Shown: positions 13,952-14,379 of the stretch, in pieces
Layout of the letters: every line of letters begins with the position of its first letter
Position numbering within the stretch: the stretch's first letter is position 1
Origin: Planctomycetaceae bacterium
Lineage (GTDB): Bacteria > Planctomycetota > Planctomycetia > Pirellulales > Thermoguttaceae
DNA length: 14,379 nt
Assembly (NCBI GenBank): GCA_031288765.1
Contig: JAITQV010000476.1
Location: forward strand, 1-14,379
Direction: 5' to 3'
Made by a program: the position numbers and the translations under genes
Notes under the pieces: generated by a model
The model's database searches: none
What the model saw: only the letters and a program-made list of their open reading frames with translations
What the model was told of the DNA's origin: nothing

Positions 13952-14088
13952 CGTAAAAAAAGGAACAATTAAAACAACCGAAACAAAATTAAACAACCTC
14001 TTCTTATTGTAAAAATATTCCGCCTAAAAAACAAGTAGCCAAAATATAGAAAAAATTTTCAAAAGAAAATCTCTATCAATAAAAAATC

Positions 14089-14313
14089 GTATCTATTCAG
14101 TGGAATGTTTCCACATAACCTTATTTTCAACCTAATTTTCCGAACAAAACAACCTTAGTAGTAACATTTCTCACATCATAACAACCTTATTAAAAAATAG
14201 AGAATAAGGTAATAAGGTTGATTTTATGAGGAAATTTGGGCTACTGAGGTTGTTTTGTTTGAAAAATCAGGTTGAAAATAAGGTTATGTTGAAACATTCC
14301 ACTGAATAGATAC
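14089..14313. mobile_element. 225-bp foldback element with 73-bp inverted repeats
   Basis: Positions 14089-14161 and 14241-14313 are inverted repeats matching at 68 of 73 positions, beginning GTATCTATTCAGTGGAATGT on the left and ending with its complement on the right. The 79-bp centre holds a further perfect hairpin, CAACCTTATT (14182-14191) with AATAAGGTTG (14211-14220), and the AACCTTAT word recurs in arm and loop. There is no coding frame. A foldback or MITE-type element is the simplest reading, lying about 140 bp upstream of the GH10-like gene. A very long structured RNA is the alternative. Confidence 0.65.
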
Positions 14314-14328
14314 TCATTTTGTATCCTC

Positions 14329-14372
14329 AAAAAATAATCTGCAAAATCTATGTCCTCTGCGGATTATTTTTT
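14329..14372. terminator. Hairpin with A-tract/T-tract arms, probable bidirectional terminator
   Basis: AAAAAATAATCTGC (14329-14342) and GCGGATTATTTTTT (14359-14372) pair over 14 bp with one T-G wobble and a 16-nt loop. The arms end in A6 and T6, the layout of an intrinsic terminator that can work on either strand. It may end a gene to the right of the window reading leftward, or a plus-strand transcript. Confidence 0.5.
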
Positions 14373-14379
14373 CCGTGTA

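Overview
The window is AT-rich DNA that most likely comes from a low-GC planctomycete. The best taxonomic clue is the 505-residue protein at the right. Its unusual N-terminal domain joined to a GH10-like barrel, with stretches such as IDQPWGEY and STLPRDP, matches a family I know mainly from Planctomycetes. A XylR-like AraC regulator and weak Shine-Dalgarno sequences fit that. Taxonomy is inferred from family knowledge, not from a search.

Layout, left to right. (a) 1-936: the tail of an unidentified gene, a strong hairpin, a striking array of about twelve palindromic units with a 21-bp period (327-570), and a short coding-like remnant. (b) 937-3002: two secreted or membrane-anchored hydrolases, an endonuclease/exonuclease/phosphatase (EEP) family enzyme and a glycerophosphodiester phosphodiesterase (GDPD). 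(c) 3275-4507, minus strand: a XylR-like regulator with a LacI-type sensor domain and an AraC-type DNA-binding domain. (d) 4818-11322, divergent from the regulator: a tight five-gene operon encoding sn-glycerol-1-phosphate dehydrogenase, sn-glycerol-3-phosphate dehydrogenase, GlpT, a HAD phosphatase, and a second GlpT-like antiporter. (e) 11323-12433: 1.1 kb without a convincing gene, holding a GC-rich structured islet, a 413-bp element with terminal inverted repeats, and a partial copy of a repeat also found after the GDPD gene. (f) 12434-13951, minus strand: the GH10-like protein, with a 225-bp foldback element and a terminator-like hairpin upstream of it.

How the genes fit together: the GDPD would release glycerol phosphates outside the cytoplasm, the two GlpT-type antiporters would import them, and two dehydrogenases of opposite stereospecificity would turn both sn-glycerol-3-phosphate and sn-glycerol-1-phosphate into dihydroxyacetone phosphate. 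This looks like a salvage pathway for both glycerol-phosphate enantiomers, such as would come from bacterial phospholipids and wall teichoic acid (G3P) and from archaeal lipids, lipoteichoic acid or phosphatidylglycerol head groups (G1P). The GDPD and operon promoters carry near-identical direct repeats (TTTCCAAAAT-like, 21 bp apart, the second 15 bp before the -35 box). That is the geometry expected of an AraC-type activator site and suggests that the two units form one regulon.
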